64,000 nt of DNA from Cellulomonas sp. 73-145 (lineage in GTDB: Bacteria > Actinomycetota > Actinomycetes > Actinomycetales > Cellulomonadaceae): NCBI GenBank assembly GCA_001898185.1, contig MKTI01000010.1, positions 124,001-188,000 on the forward strand. Direction: 5' to 3'. Of the stretch, positions 50,837 through 63,556 are shown piece by piece. Both the position numbers and the translations under genes were made by a program. Numbering within the stretch: the first letter of the stretch is position 1; the number at the start of each line of letters is the position of its first letter. The notes below the pieces were generated by a model. It saw nothing but the letters and a program-made list of their open reading frames with translations. It was not told the DNA's origin and ran no database searches.

Positions 50837-51023
50837 GGACGTCCCCTTCCGACCGGGCGCGGCCTCGTCGCCTGCGCTCCCGGCGCCATCGTGGCCGGAC
50901 CGGAGCGCGGCCACCACCCGTGGGACCGCGGGGATGCGCGGCGGTGCGCCGGCACGTCACCCGATGGCGGCGCGTCGCGATCGCAGACGGTCGGACGCCC
51001 CCGGCAGCGCCTAGCATCCGAGG

Positions 51024-51701
51024 GTGGTCACCATGCGGCTCGGCTCAGGCGCTGCGGCGCGTACCAGCATCCTGCGCACCGGTCTGCTCACGTTGACCGC
51101 GCTCGGCGTCCTCGCCGTCGCGGCGTGCGCCGGACCCACGCCCGGCTCGGGCAGCGGCGGCACGACGACGACGGCCGCGACGACTGCCGCGACGTCCCCG
51201 TCGCCCACCGCGACCGGCAGCTCGTCTCCCGAGCCGTCCGCGACGGAGACCGAGACCGGGGCGCCGTTCCCGACCTCGGTGGACACCGTCACGGCCGACC
51301 CGTCGAAGGACGCGGCCCTGACCGTGACCGACGTCCGGACCGCGACGCACGACGGCTACGACCGGGTCGTGTTCGAGCTCGGCGGCACCGGGGCGCCGGG
51401 ATGGCGCGTCGGGTACGTGGACAAGGCGGTCGACGACCCGAGCGGGCAGCCGGTGCAGGTGCAGGGAGCGGCCGTGCTGCAGGTGGTGATCAGCGGCACC
51501 GGGTACCCGACCGACACGGGCCAGAAGGAGTGGACCGGCAGTCCGCTGCACCCCGGCCTGCCCGTGGTGCAGGAGGTCCAGCTGCGCGGGGTGTTCGAGG
51601 GGCAGACGCAGGCGTTCGTCGGCGTCGCCCGGGCCGGCGCCCCGTTCCGCGTGTTCGCCCTGACCGCACCGGCGCGGCTGGTCGTGGACGTGCAGCGCTG
51701 A
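51024..51701 (+). CDS. Secreted lipoprotein with AMIN-like domain
   Basis: The 225-aa precursor has a signal peptide with lipobox LAVAAC, so it is a lipoprotein after acylation (the lnt product in this window would complete it). A Thr/Ser/Pro linker (TTTTAATTAATSPSPTATGS) follows, then a beta-rich domain (TVTDVRTATHDGYDRVVFEL, GAAVLQVVISGTGYP, FALTAPARLVVDV) like the AMIN-type domains of wall-bound proteins. The GTG lies six bases after TAGCAT (51012-51017), consistent with a leaderless transcript. Function unknown. Confidence 0.82.
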   Translation: MVTMRLGSGAAARTSILRTGLLTLTALGVLAVAACAGPTPGSGSGGTTTTAATTAATSPSPTATGSSSPEPSATETETGAPFPTSVDTVTADPSKDAALTVTDVRTATHDGYDRVVFELGGTGAPGWRVGYVDKAVDDPSGQPVQVQGAAVLQVVISGTGYPTDTGQKEWTGSPLHPGLPVVQEVQLRGVFEGQTQAFVGVARAGAPFRVFALTAPARLVVDVQR

Positions 51702-51723
51702 GCTGGCGCACCGTGCGGTCGCG

Positions 51724-52596
51724 ATGATGGTGCTGGCCCTCGCGGGCGCCGCGGGCGCCGCGGTCCTGTCGGGCACCGGTCAGGTGCTGCAGGCCGTCGC
51801 CGCACGGCGGCTGCCCGCCGGTGCGCACCTGGACCTGCGGCTCGTCGGCCGCCTGCTCCGGGCGCCGACCTACCTGGTGGCGCTGCTGCTGACGGCGGGA
51901 GGCTTCCTGCTCGCCGTCGTCGCTCTGCAGCGCCTGCCGCTCTTCGTCGTGCAGTCCGTCCGGGCCGCGAACCTGGTGGTGGCCGCCCTCCTCGCGATCC
52001 CCGTGCTCGGTGTGCGGCTGCGGGCGCCGGAGTGGTGCGGCATCGGCCTGGTGTCCACGGGGCTGGTGCTGCTCGCGACGTCGGTCGGGGCGCAGCCGGC
52101 CGCCGCGGCCGGCTCGACCGTCGGCCTGGCCGCCGTCGGCGTCGCGGTGGCGCTGGTCGCCACCGGGTGGCTCGTGAGCGTGGTGCGGCCGTCCCGCGGC
52201 GCCGGTCTGGTGCTCGCGGCCCTGGCCGGCTGGGGGTTCGCCCTGCTGGCGGTCGGCGCCCGGCTCGCCGGACCGGTCACCGGACCGGCGGTGCTCACGC
52301 ACCCGCTGGTGTGGGCGGCGATGACTGCCGGGGTGTGCGGCCTGGCGCTGCAGGTGCTCGCACTCGGTCGGGCGGGTGTGGTGCCTGTGACGGCGGTGAG
52401 CGTCACCACCGAGACGTGCGTGTCCGCCGTCCTCGGCGTGCTGCTGGCCGGGGACCACGCCCTTCGCGGGCATGCGCCCACGGCCGTCGCCGCGTTCCTG
52501 CTCGTGCTCGTCGGCTCGACCCTGGTGGCCCGTGCGCGCGTGCCGGAGGCCGTCCCCTCCGGCGCCGTGCAGCCCTTGATCCCCGATCCGCGGTAG
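51724..52596 (+). CDS. Multi-span membrane protein, DMT/NIPA-like transporter
   Basis: The 290-aa protein has about nine membrane spans. The first segment MVLALAGAAGAAVLSGTGQV, a pore-side FVVQSVRAANLVVAALLAIP and a second repeat (VLALGRAGVVPVTAVSVTTE) suggest two related halves of the drug/metabolite transporter type, nearest to NIPA-like magnesium transporters or EamA proteins. Substrate unknown. ATG at 51724 or the next codon may be used. It follows the lipoprotein gene by 22 bp and may be in the same unit. Confidence 0.75.
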   Translation: MMVLALAGAAGAAVLSGTGQVLQAVAARRLPAGAHLDLRLVGRLLRAPTYLVALLLTAGGFLLAVVALQRLPLFVVQSVRAANLVVAALLAIPVLGVRLRAPEWCGIGLVSTGLVLLATSVGAQPAAAAGSTVGLAAVGVAVALVATGWLVSVVRPSRGAGLVLAALAGWGFALLAVGARLAGPVTGPAVLTHPLVWAAMTAGVCGLALQVLALGRAGVVPVTAVSVTTETCVSAVLGVLLAGDHALRGHAPTAVAAFLLVLVGSTLVARARVPEAVPSGAVQPLIPDPR

Positions 52597-52675
52597 GCGG
52601 CACCTCCAGACGGGTGTGACGCTCCTCGCCCTCGTCCACCGGGCCGCTGTCGGTCCGGCCTGGCACGCTGACCTC

Positions 52676-54882
52676 ATGGTCATCTGGCCCGGACACCCTT
52701 ATCCCCTCGGCGCGACGTACGACGGCGCCGGCACCAACTTCGCCCTGTTCTCCGAGGTGGCGGAGCGCGTCGAGCTGTGCCTCATCGACCCCGACGGCAC
52801 GGAACGGCGGGTGGACCTGCCGGAGGTCGACGCGTTCGTCTGGCACGGCTACCTGCCCGCCGTCGCGCCGGGGCAGCGGTACGGCTACCGGGTGCACGGA
52901 CCGTACGACCCGACGCACGGCCAGCGGTGCGACCCGTCGAAGCTGCTGCTCGACCCCTACGCGAAGGCGGTGGACGGGCAGATCGACGGGCACGAGTCGC
53001 TGTACTCCTACCGCTTCTCCGACCCGGCGCAGCGCAACGTGCTCGACTCGTCGCCGCACACGATGACGGGCATCGTGGTGAACCCGTTCTTCGACTGGGG
53101 CCACGACCGTCCGCCGCAGCACGAGTACCACGAGTCGGTGATCTACGAGGCCCACGTCAAGGGCCTGACCAAGCTGCACCCGGCCGTCCCGGAGGAGCTG
53201 CGCGGCACCTACTCGGCGCTGGGCCACCCTGCGGTGATCGAGCACCTGTCGTCGCTCGGGATCACCGCGGTCGAGCTGATGCCGGTGCACCAGTTCGTGC
53301 AGGACCCGTCTCTGACGGAGCGCGGCCTGTCCAACTACTGGGGCTACAACACCATCGGCTTCTTCGCCCCGCACAACGGCTACTCCGCCTTCGCCCGCTC
53401 CGGCCAGCAGGTGCAGGAGTTCAAGGCGATGGTCAAGGCGCTGCACGAGGCGAACATCGAGGTGCTGCTGGACGTCGTGTACAACCACACGGCCGAGGGC
53501 AACCACCTGGGCCCCACCTTGAGCTTCCGCGGTATCGACAACGCCAACTACTACCGGCTGGTCGACGACGACCAGGAGCACTACTTCGACACGACGGGCA
53601 CGGGCAACTCGCTGCTCATGCGTTCTCCGCACGTGCTGCAGCTGATCATGGACTCGCTGCGGTACTGGGTGCAGGAGATGCACGTCGACGGTTTCCGCTT
53701 CGACCTCGCGGCCACCCTGGCCCGTCAGTTCCACGAGGTGGACCGCCTGTCGGCCTTCTTCGACATCGTGCAGCAGGACCCGGTCGTCTCCCAGGTCAAG
53801 CTGATCGCCGAGCCGTGGGACCTCGGCGACGGCGGCTACCAGGTGGGCGGCTTCCCTCCGCTGTGGACGGAGTGGAACGGCAAGTACCGAGACACGGTGC
53901 GCGACTTCTGGCGCGGTGAGCCGTCGACCCTCGGCGAGTTCGCGAGCCGGCTGTCCGGCTCGTCGGACCTGTACGAGCACACCGGTCGTCGGCCGCTGGC
54001 GAGCATCAACTTCGTCACGGCGCACGACGGCTTCACCCTGACCGACCTCGTCTCGTACAACGAGAAGCACAACGAGGCCAACGGCGAGGACAACCGGGAC
54101 GGCGAGAGCTTCAACCGGTCCTGGAACTGCGGCGCCGAGGGCCCGACGGACGACCCCGACATCCGCGCGCTGCGCAACCGGCAGCGCCGCAACTTCCTCG
54201 CCACCCTGCTGCTCTCGCAGGGCGTGCCGATGATCGCCCACGGCGACGAGCTGGGGCGCACGCAGCAGGGCAACAACAACGTCTACTGCCAGGACGACGA
54301 GCTGTCCTGGGTGGACTGGGACCTCGACGAGGAGCGGGAGGACCTGCTGGAGTTCGCCCGCCGGCTCATCGAGCTGCGGTCCGACCACGCGGTGTTCCGC
54401 CGTCGGCGGTTCTTCGCCGGCCGGCCGGACCACGGCGGAGAGTCGGACCTGCGGGACATCGCCTGGTTCACCCCGGCGGGCCAGCACATGGAGGACTCGG
54501 CCTGGAACAACGACCAGGCGCGGTCGGTCATGGTGTTCCTCAACGGCGAGGCGATCGTCGAGCCGGACGGGCGCGGCGAGCCGATCGTCGACGACAGCTT
54601 CCTCATGCTGTTCAACGGCCACTTCGAGAAGACGACGTTCACGCTGCCGAAGCGGGACTACGGCGAGCAGTGGACGGCGGTCCTGGACACCGACTCCCAG
54701 GTGCCGGCCGGCAAGGTGCTGCGCCCCCGGGCGCGGCTGACGCTGGCACAGCGGTCGCTGGTGCTGCTGACCCGTCCGCCTGCCGCACCCGCACCGGTGG
54801 CGTCCGGTTCCGGTGCCGCCGAGGCAGCGGCACGGGAGGCCGCCAAGGTGAGACGGACGCCCGCCGCCCCCCGGCAGGCCTC

Positions 54883-54886
<4 letters not shown>
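52676..54886 (+). CDS. glgX: Glycogen debranching enzyme (GlgX/TreX)
   Basis: The 736-aa GH13 isoamylase-type enzyme removes alpha-1,6 branches. An N-terminal carbohydrate-binding beta domain (GATYDGAGTNFALFSEVAER) is followed by the barrel with VLLDVVYNHTAEGN, the nucleophile in HVDGFRFDLA, the acid in LIAEPWDLG and the aspartate in VTAHDGFTLTDL. The C-terminal beta domain ends in an Ala/Pro-rich tail. It overlaps treY by four bases; together glgX-treY-treZ convert glycogen into trehalose. Confidence 0.95.
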
Positions 54887-57386
<2,500 letters not shown>

Positions 57387-57390
<4 letters not shown>

Positions 57391-59174
57391 TCCCGCGCGT
57401 CTGGGCACCGAACCCGACCGTCGTCGAGCTGGTCGGGTTCGACGGTGGCCCTCTCGGCGCGTTGCACCGCTCGGCGGACGGGTGGTGGACGGGCGAGGTC
57501 GACCTGCCGGACGGGACGGACTACGGCTACCGGCTCGACGGTGGTCCCGCCCGGCCGGATCCCCGCTCGGCGTGGCAGCCGCACGGGGTGCACGCACTGT
57601 CGCGGGTGTTCGACGCCGGCCGTCACCGGTGGCACGACACCGGCTGGTCCGGCCTCGACGCACGTGGGGCCGTCACGTACGAGCTGCACGTGGGGACGTT
57701 CACTCCGGAGGGCACGCTGGCGGCGGCGGCCTCCCGCCTGGAGCACCTGGTGGACCTGGGGGTCGACCTGGTCGAGCTCATGCCCGTCGCGGCGTTCGAC
57801 GGTCAGCACGGCTGGGGGTACGACGGCGTCGCCCCGTACGCGGTGCACGAGGCCTACGGCGGCCCCGCAGCGCTGCAGTCGTTCGTCGATGCCGCCCATG
57901 GCGCCGGGGTGGGCGTCTGCCTGGACGTCGTCCACAACCACCTCGGTCCCTCCGGGAACTACCTGTCGCAGTTCGCCCCGTACTTCACGGACCGGCACAG
58001 CACCCCGTGGGGCGACGCGATCAACCTCGACGGTCCGGGATCGCCGCACGTCCGCCGCTGGATCTGCGACAACGCCCTCCGGTGGTTCACGGACTTCCAC
58101 CTCGACGCGCTCCGGCTCGACGCCGTCCACGCCCTGCAGGACGGCTCGCCGGTGCACGTCCTGGCCCAGCTGTCCACCGAGGTGGCCCGCCTGGCGGACC
58201 GCCTCGGCCGACCCCTGTCGTTGGTCGCGGAGTCGGACCTGGACGACGTGGTCACCGTCGAGCCCGTCGCCTCCGGCGGTTGGGGGCTCACCGGGCAGTG
58301 GGACGACGACGTGCACCATGCCGTCCATGCCCTGGTCACCGGCGAGCGGCAGGGCTACTACGTCGACTTCGGCACGCCGGCCGAGCTCGAGTCGGTGCTC
58401 ACCGGGGCGTTCCGGCACACGGGCGGGTGGTCGACGTTCCGGCAGCGGCGCTGGGGCCGTCCGGTGCCGGACGACGTGGACGGCCGCCGCTTCGTCGTCG
58501 CGGCCAGCACGCACGACCAGGTGGGCAACCGGGCCCTGGGCGACCGCCCGTCGGCGCACCTGGACGGCGGTGGTCTGGCCGCGGAGGCCGCGCTCATCCT
58601 GCTGTCGCCGTTCAGCCCGATGCTCTTCATGGGCGAGGAGTGGGGCGCGAGCACCCCGTTCCAGTACTTCACGGACTACGCCGACGCCGAGCTGGGGGCC
58701 GCCGTTCGCGACGGCCGCCGGGCGGAGTTCGCCGGCCACGGGCACCTGGACCTGTACGGCGGCCCGGTCGACGTGCCCGACCCCCAGGACCCCCGGACGT
58801 TCCTGGTCAGCAAGCTGGACTGGTCGGAGCCGGGCCGGCCCGACCACGCCCGGCTGCTCGACTGGTACCGCCAGCTGATCGCCCTGCGCCGTGCCGTCCC
58901 GGACCTGCGCAGCGGTGACCGGTCCGCGACCAGCCTCGCGTTCCTCCCGCCGTCGGACCCCCGCGGCGCGTACGACGGGTGGCTGGTGGTCGGTCGGGGT
59001 GCCGCACGTGTGGTGGTCAACCTGGCTGAACGAGCCCTCGACGTGCCGGTCGCGGCGCCGCAGGAGCCCGTGTCGGTCCGCGCCGCCTGGGCGCCCGGCA
59101 CGCAGGTCGGCACCGTCGAGGGCCGGATCCTCCCCGTGCGCGTACCGGCACGGAGCGTCGTCGTCCTCGCCTGA
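57387..59174 (+). CDS. treZ: Maltooligosyltrehalose trehalohydrolase
   Basis: The 595-aa GH13 enzyme releases trehalose from maltooligosyltrehalose. IPRVWAPNPTVVELVGFDGG begins the N-terminal beta domain. The barrel has YELHVGTFTPEGT, VCLDVVHNHLGPSGNYL, the nucleophile in LDALRLDAVHAL, the acid in LVAESDLDD and ASTHDQVGNRALGDR. The last gene of the glycogen-to-trehalose operon, overlapping treY by four bases. Regulation is not evident; a GlgX-type promoter was not identified. Confidence 0.95.
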
Positions 59175-59242
59175 GCCCCGCGGGCCGGCCGCCCCAGGAC
59201 CAGCGCGCGCATCGGCGGCCGACGATCCCACCGCGGCGTCCG

Positions 59243-60274
59243 TCAGGCGATGGCGGCGCCGTCCGCAGCCAGTGCGCCGAGCCGGGACAGGGCCCGGTAG
59301 TACTTCTTGCGGTAGCCGCCGTGCAGCATCTCGGCCGAGAACAGCCCCTGCTCGCCGGAGCCGCCGAGCAGCACGGGCACGTCCCTGTCGTAGAGCCGGT
59401 CCACCAGGACGACGAGCCGCAGTGCGACGTCCTGCCGGAGCACCGGCCGCACACCGGTGAGGCCGACGAGGGCGACGCCGTCCAGCAGGGCGCCGTACCG
59501 GCTGGGGTGCACGTGGGCGAGGTGCTCCAGCAGGTCGCCGAAGTCGTCGAGCGTCGCGTCGTCGCGGCCGGTGAGCGCCGCACGGACCGCCTCGTCGGGC
59601 AGCCCCGTGCGGTCGGTGACGGGCCGCCGGTGCCGGTAGTCCTCACCGTCGATCCGCAGCACCTCGAACCGCTCGGCGAGCGCCTGGATCTCCCGCAGGA
59701 AGTCCTCGGCGGCGAACCGGCCCTCACCGAGCGACTCCGGCAGCGTGTTCGAGGTCGCCGCCAGTGCCACCCCGCGGTCCGCGAGCTCGCGCAGCAGCCG
59801 CGACATCAGGACGGTGTCCCCGGGGTCGTCCAGCTCGAACTCGTCGATGCACACCAACCGGTGCGCCGCGAGCGCCTCGACGGTGGCCCGGAAGCCCAGC
59901 GCGCCGACCAGGTTGGTGTACTCGACGAAGGTGCCGTACGCCGTGCCCTCGCGGCCCACCGCATGGGCGAGGGCGGCGAGCAGGTGCGTCTTGCCCACGC
60001 CGAAGCCGCCGTCGAGGTAGAGGGCCGGTGGCCGCCCACGCCTCCGTCGGCGCAGCCAGCCGCCGGACTGCTCCACACCGACCACCGCGGCGGCCGCCTG
60101 GCGCAGCCGGTCGAGCGCAGCCGCCTGGGAGGGGTGCGCCGGGTCGGGTCGATAGGTGTCGAACGTCTCGGCCGCGAAGTGCCGCGGTGGCACCAGCTCC
60201 TCGAGCAGCCGCTGCGGTGACGGTGCCGGGCTGCGTCCGACCAGGCTCCCCGCGCGCACGGTGGAGTCGGTCAC
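59243..60274 (-). CDS. zapE: ZapE/AFG1-like AAA+ ATPase
   Basis: The 343-aa ATPase has the AFG1/ZapE pattern: RHFAAETFDTYRPDPAHPSQ, Walker A GGFGVGKTHLLAALAH, the FVEYTNLVGALG segment, Walker B HRLVCIDEFELDDPGD, and the late RLYDRDVPVLLGGSGEQGLF. E. coli ZapE acts at the division ring; mitochondrial AFG1 works in protein quality control. The GTG at 60274 is used; TAGGGT (60283-60288) lies eight bases upstream. It diverges from a gene whose own TAGGCT box is 60 bp away. Confidence 0.88.
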   Translation of the reverse strand: MTDSTVRAGSLVGRSPAPSPQRLLEELVPPRHFAAETFDTYRPDPAHPSQAAALDRLRQAAAAVVGVEQSGGWLRRRRRGRPPALYLDGGFGVGKTHLLAALAHAVGREGTAYGTFVEYTNLVGALGFRATVEALAAHRLVCIDEFELDDPGDTVLMSRLLRELADRGVALAATSNTLPESLGEGRFAAEDFLREIQALAERFEVLRIDGEDYRHRRPVTDRTGLPDEAVRAALTGRDDATLDDFGDLLEHLAHVHPSRYGALLDGVALVGLTGVRPVLRQDVALRLVVLVDRLYDRDVPVLLGGSGEQGLFSAEMLHGGYRKKYYRALSRLGALAADGAAIA

Positions 60275-60357
60275 GGTCGCCCACCCTACGTCCGCCTCGG
60301 CGGCACGCCGCGCCGGGCGACGGACCGCCTGCACGCCGGACCACCTAGGCTCGTCGC

Positions 60358-60843
60358 GTGACCGACACGATCGTCGTCCTCATCGAGGACACCCTGTCCC
60401 CCGCGGACGTCGACAAGCTGATCGCGCTGCACACCGACGAGGTGCTGCAGTACCGCGTGCTGGTGCCGGCGGACACGCAGCGGCCGCTCCTGCCGTGGAT
60501 CGTGGACTCCCTGAGTCTCGGCGAGCTGCGCGAGGCGTGGAACCGCGCGGTCGGCAAGGAGCCGACGGAGCCGCAGGCCAAGGCGACGGCGGCCGAGCAG
60601 CTGGCCGGCACGCTGGCCGCGTTCGAGGCCGCCGGTCGGCGCGCGGTCGGGACAGTGGTCCAGGACGACCCGATCCCCGCGCTGCGGGCCGCCGTGGCGG
60701 AGGGCGGCGTTCGGGAGGTCGCGGTGGTCACCGACCCGCACCTGCTCGAGGACACGTTCCACCGCGACTGGGCGTCCCGCGCACGCGAGGAGCTGAAGCT
60801 GCCCGTGCTGCACCTCTACCGAGGCACCAGCGAGCTCGGCTGA
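60358..60843 (+). CDS. Hypothetical nucleotide-binding-like protein, 161 aa
   Basis: The protein alternates strands and helices (TIVVLIEDTLSPADVDKLIA, YRVLVPAD, AVGTVVQDDPIPALRAAVAE, REVAVVTDPHLLEDTFHRDW, LPVLHLYRG), an alpha/beta fold resembling universal-stress-type domains without the G-x2-G-x9-G motif. Known actinobacterial homologues are uncharacterised. The GTG follows TAGGCT (60346-60351) by six bases, a clear leaderless signature. Function unknown. Confidence 0.8.
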   Translation: MTDTIVVLIEDTLSPADVDKLIALHTDEVLQYRVLVPADTQRPLLPWIVDSLSLGELREAWNRAVGKEPTEPQAKATAAEQLAGTLAAFEAAGRRAVGTVVQDDPIPALRAAVAEGGVREVAVVTDPHLLEDTFHRDWASRAREELKLPVLHLYRGTSELG

Positions 60844-60983
60844 GCCCACCGGGTCGACCGGTCGAGCCGCCTGCGTGCGGCCGCGCCGCTCCCGGGACGC
60901 CCGGGCCCCGGGGAGGCCGCCCGTAGGATGACCGCGCACCGGACCGCCGCGGCCGGGCGTGCAGGAACGGAGAACCCGCCGGG

Positions 60984-62234
60984 ATGACGGACGCAGCCGG
61001 GACCACGTACGGGAACGCCGACTTCCTCCCCATCATCCTGGGGACCAGCGTCAACGCCTACAACCAGGCCCGGTCGCTGCACGAGGCGTTCGGCATCCGC
61101 TCGTTGGCCCTCGGCCGTGCGGCGCTCCGCGAGACGGCGCACTCGTCGATCATCGACGTGCGGGCGTACCGCGACTTCAGCTCGCCGGAGTTCGTCGTCG
61201 CGACGCTGAAGAAGCTGGCCGCCGAGTTCCCCGGCCGCAAGCGGCTGCTGCTGGCGAACATCGAGTTCTACACGAACATCCTGATCGAGCACCGCGCCGA
61301 GCTCGAGGACGACTTCATCGTCCCGCTGGTGCACAAGCCGCTCGCCGACCGGCTCATGGACAAGACGGACTTCTACCGCACGTGCGCCGAGCTGGGCGTG
61401 CCGCACCCGGAGACCGTCGTGGTCCGTCAGGACGAGGCCGGCGACACCGCGCTCGGCGCGGACCTGCCCTTCCCGTACCCCGTGATCCTCAAGCCGTCCG
61501 ACACCGACACCTACCCGCGCCTGCGGTTCGAGGGCAAGCAGAAGGTGTACCTGGTGCAGGACGCGGCCGAGCTGCAGGTGCTGGTGGACCGGATCTTCTC
61601 CGCCGGCTACGTCGGCGACCTGCTGGTCCAGGAGTACATCGCGGGCGACGAGTCCGTGATGCGGGTGGCCAACACGTACTCCGACCGGCACGGGGTGATG
61701 CGCTTCGCGTCCCTGGGCCAGGTGGTGCTGACGGAGTACGACCCGACGATGGTCGGCAACAACAACGCGATCGTCAGCATGGCCGACGCGGAGCTGACCG
61801 AGTCGCTGCGCCGGCTGCTCGACAGCGTCGGGTACGTCGGCTCGGCCAACTTCGACCTGATGCACGACCGCCGGACCGGTACCAGCAAGGTGCTGGAGAT
61901 CAACCTGCGGCAGGGCGCCACCAGCTACTACACGATGGCTGCCGGCGGGAACCTCACCCGCTGCTTCGTCGACGACCTGGTGTACGAGCAGGACCTCCCC
62001 GAGGTGATCACCACCGACGAGCGGTTGTGGATCAACGTCCCGTACCCGGTGGTGCTCGCCTACACCCCGGCGTCCCTGCGCGGACAGGTCCGCGCGGCCG
62101 CCCGCCGGGGCGTGACCCACACGCTGCGGTACGCGCCGGACCGGAGCCTGGCCCGTCAGGTCGACTTGCTGCGGATCGACCTGCGCCACACGCTGGACAA
62201 CGTCCGCTACGCGCGCAACCGCCTCAACCGATAG
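60984..62234 (+). CDS. ATP-grasp carboxylate-amine ligase (D-aspartate-ligase-like)
   Basis: The 416-aa enzyme is an ATP-grasp ligase. The pre-ATP domain (FLPIILGTSVNAYNQARSLH), PYPVILKPSDTDTYPRLRFE with the nucleotide lysine, LLVQEYIAGDESVM and the metal-binding VLEINLRQGATSYYT are in order. The shape matches the D-Asp ligase group that activates a carboxylate and joins it to an amine, as in peptidoglycan cross-bridge formation. A FemAB-like gene lies 1.3 kb away, which favours a cell-wall role; the substrate is inferred, not shown. ATG at 60984 has GGAG further upstream. Confidence 0.75.
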   Translation: MTDAAGTTYGNADFLPIILGTSVNAYNQARSLHEAFGIRSLALGRAALRETAHSSIIDVRAYRDFSSPEFVVATLKKLAAEFPGRKRLLLANIEFYTNILIEHRAELEDDFIVPLVHKPLADRLMDKTDFYRTCAELGVPHPETVVVRQDEAGDTALGADLPFPYPVILKPSDTDTYPRLRFEGKQKVYLVQDAAELQVLVDRIFSAGYVGDLLVQEYIAGDESVMRVANTYSDRHGVMRFASLGQVVLTEYDPTMVGNNNAIVSMADAELTESLRRLLDSVGYVGSANFDLMHDRRTGTSKVLEINLRQGATSYYTMAAGGNLTRCFVDDLVYEQDLPEVITTDERLWINVPYPVVLAYTPASLRGQVRAAARRGVTHTLRYAPDRSLARQVDLLRIDLRHTLDNVRYARNRLNR

Positions 62235-63387
62235 CCCTCAGCACCACGTCGGCGATGCGGCGGGCGTCCGAGACGTCGACCCCGGTCGGCAGGTTCACGA
62301 CGCGCGCGATCAGGTCCTCCGTCGTGGCCAGCGAGCCGTCACCCGGCGCATAGCCGTAGACGGCGGGGTCCTCGACACCAGGGAACAGCGCGGGCCGGTA
62401 CCAGCGGCCGGCGTAGAAGCCCGCCTCGGAGACGGCGCTGAAGAGGCGCTCGGCGGCAGCCGCGTCGGAGGCGAAGAACGGGAACCGGACCAGGGGGCGG
62501 CCGTCGCCGATGCCTGCGGGGACCTGCACGACGCCGGCCAGCGCGCGGACGTACTCGCGCACCGCCGCAGCGCGGCGCGCCTCGACGTCCTCCAGGGACG
62601 GCAGCACGGCGCGCATCTGCGCGGCGACCCACGGGGACGGCCCGCTCGCCCGTGCCGACAGGCCGCCACGGCGCTCGACCGGTGCGACCGGCGGGTCGAA
62701 CGCTCCTGCGGCCGTCAGCGCGTCGCGGACCGGACCGGAGACACCCTTCGGGAGGCGGTTCAGCACCCGGAGCTCGTTGACGTACAGGCGGGCGGCGAGG
62801 TCCTGCCGGCGCCCCGGCACCGGCAGCGCCACGAGGTCGCGGACCAGCCGCTCCCGCAGCCCGCCGTCGCCCAGCCGGGGGTCGATCCAGACCGCACCCC
62901 CGAAGCGCGTCGGCAGCATCTTCTCCGCGCCGAAGGAGTGGATCGACACGTCCGCCACGGGTTCGCCGTGCTCGTCCCGGGCCAGGGTCCCGACGCAGTG
63001 GGCGCTGTCCTCGACCAGCAGCGCGCCCACGTCGTGCGCCTGCCCGCGCAGCCGGACCGCCGCGGCGTCGTCCACGATGCCGAAGGTGTTCTGCAGCACG
63101 ACGGCACGCGTCGAAGCGCCGAGCAGCACCCGCGCTGGGTCGATCGCGATGGAGTCGGGCGAGACCTCGGCGTACACCGGACGCAGCCCGGCGACCAGCA
63201 CCGGGTCGACCGCGGTGCAGCAGGTGAACACCTGCGTGACCACGTCACCGGCGCCGCGCAGGTCGGCCAGGGCGCGGAAGACGACCTCCATGCCGTACCG
63301 CGCCTTGTGCACCAGGAACCAGTCGGCCGGGTCCGTACCGGTGCGTGCGGCGAGCATCGCCACCACGGCGTCGTTGGTCGCTGACAT
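62224..63387 (-). CDS. DegT/DnrJ-like PLP-dependent aminotransferase-family protein
   Basis: The 387-aa protein has the fold-type-I aminotransferase pattern: VTQVFTCCTAVDPVLVAGLR, VVLQNTFGIVDDAAAVRL, LLVEDSAHCVGTLA (aspartate for the PLP ring) and SIHSFGAEKMLPTRFGGAVW with the likely PLP lysine. It resembles sugar aminotransferases (DegT/DnrJ/EryC1), though the substrate is open; modification of a wall or surface glycan is reasonable next to the ATP-grasp and FemAB-like genes. It converges with the ATP-grasp gene, overlapping by 11 bases. ATG at 63387 chosen by length; a longer frame adds little. Confidence 0.8.
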   Translation of the reverse strand: MSATNDAVVAMLAARTGTDPADWFLVHKARYGMEVVFRALADLRGAGDVVTQVFTCCTAVDPVLVAGLRPVYAEVSPDSIAIDPARVLLGASTRAVVLQNTFGIVDDAAAVRLRGQAHDVGALLVEDSAHCVGTLARDEHGEPVADVSIHSFGAEKMLPTRFGGAVWIDPRLGDGGLRERLVRDLVALPVPGRRQDLAARLYVNELRVLNRLPKGVSGPVRDALTAAGAFDPPVAPVERRGGLSARASGPSPWVAAQMRAVLPSLEDVEARRAAAVREYVRALAGVVQVPAGIGDGRPLVRFPFFASDAAAAERLFSAVSEAGFYAGRWYRPALFPGVEDPAVYGYAPGDGSLATTEDLIARVVNLPTGVDVSDARRIADVVLRAIG

Positions 63388-63556
63388 GGCGCTCCGATGG
63401 CTCGGGGGGTGTGGCACCGCAGGGCCGGGTGGCGCGGGTGCGTGCCCAGCGGGGCGACGCTCAGCCTATCGACCGCCGTGCCGCCGGCCGGTGCGGCCGT
63501 CGTCGCTCGAGAGGCCTCCGAGAGCCGGGTCGAGCCCCGTCGATAAGATGCCCGTC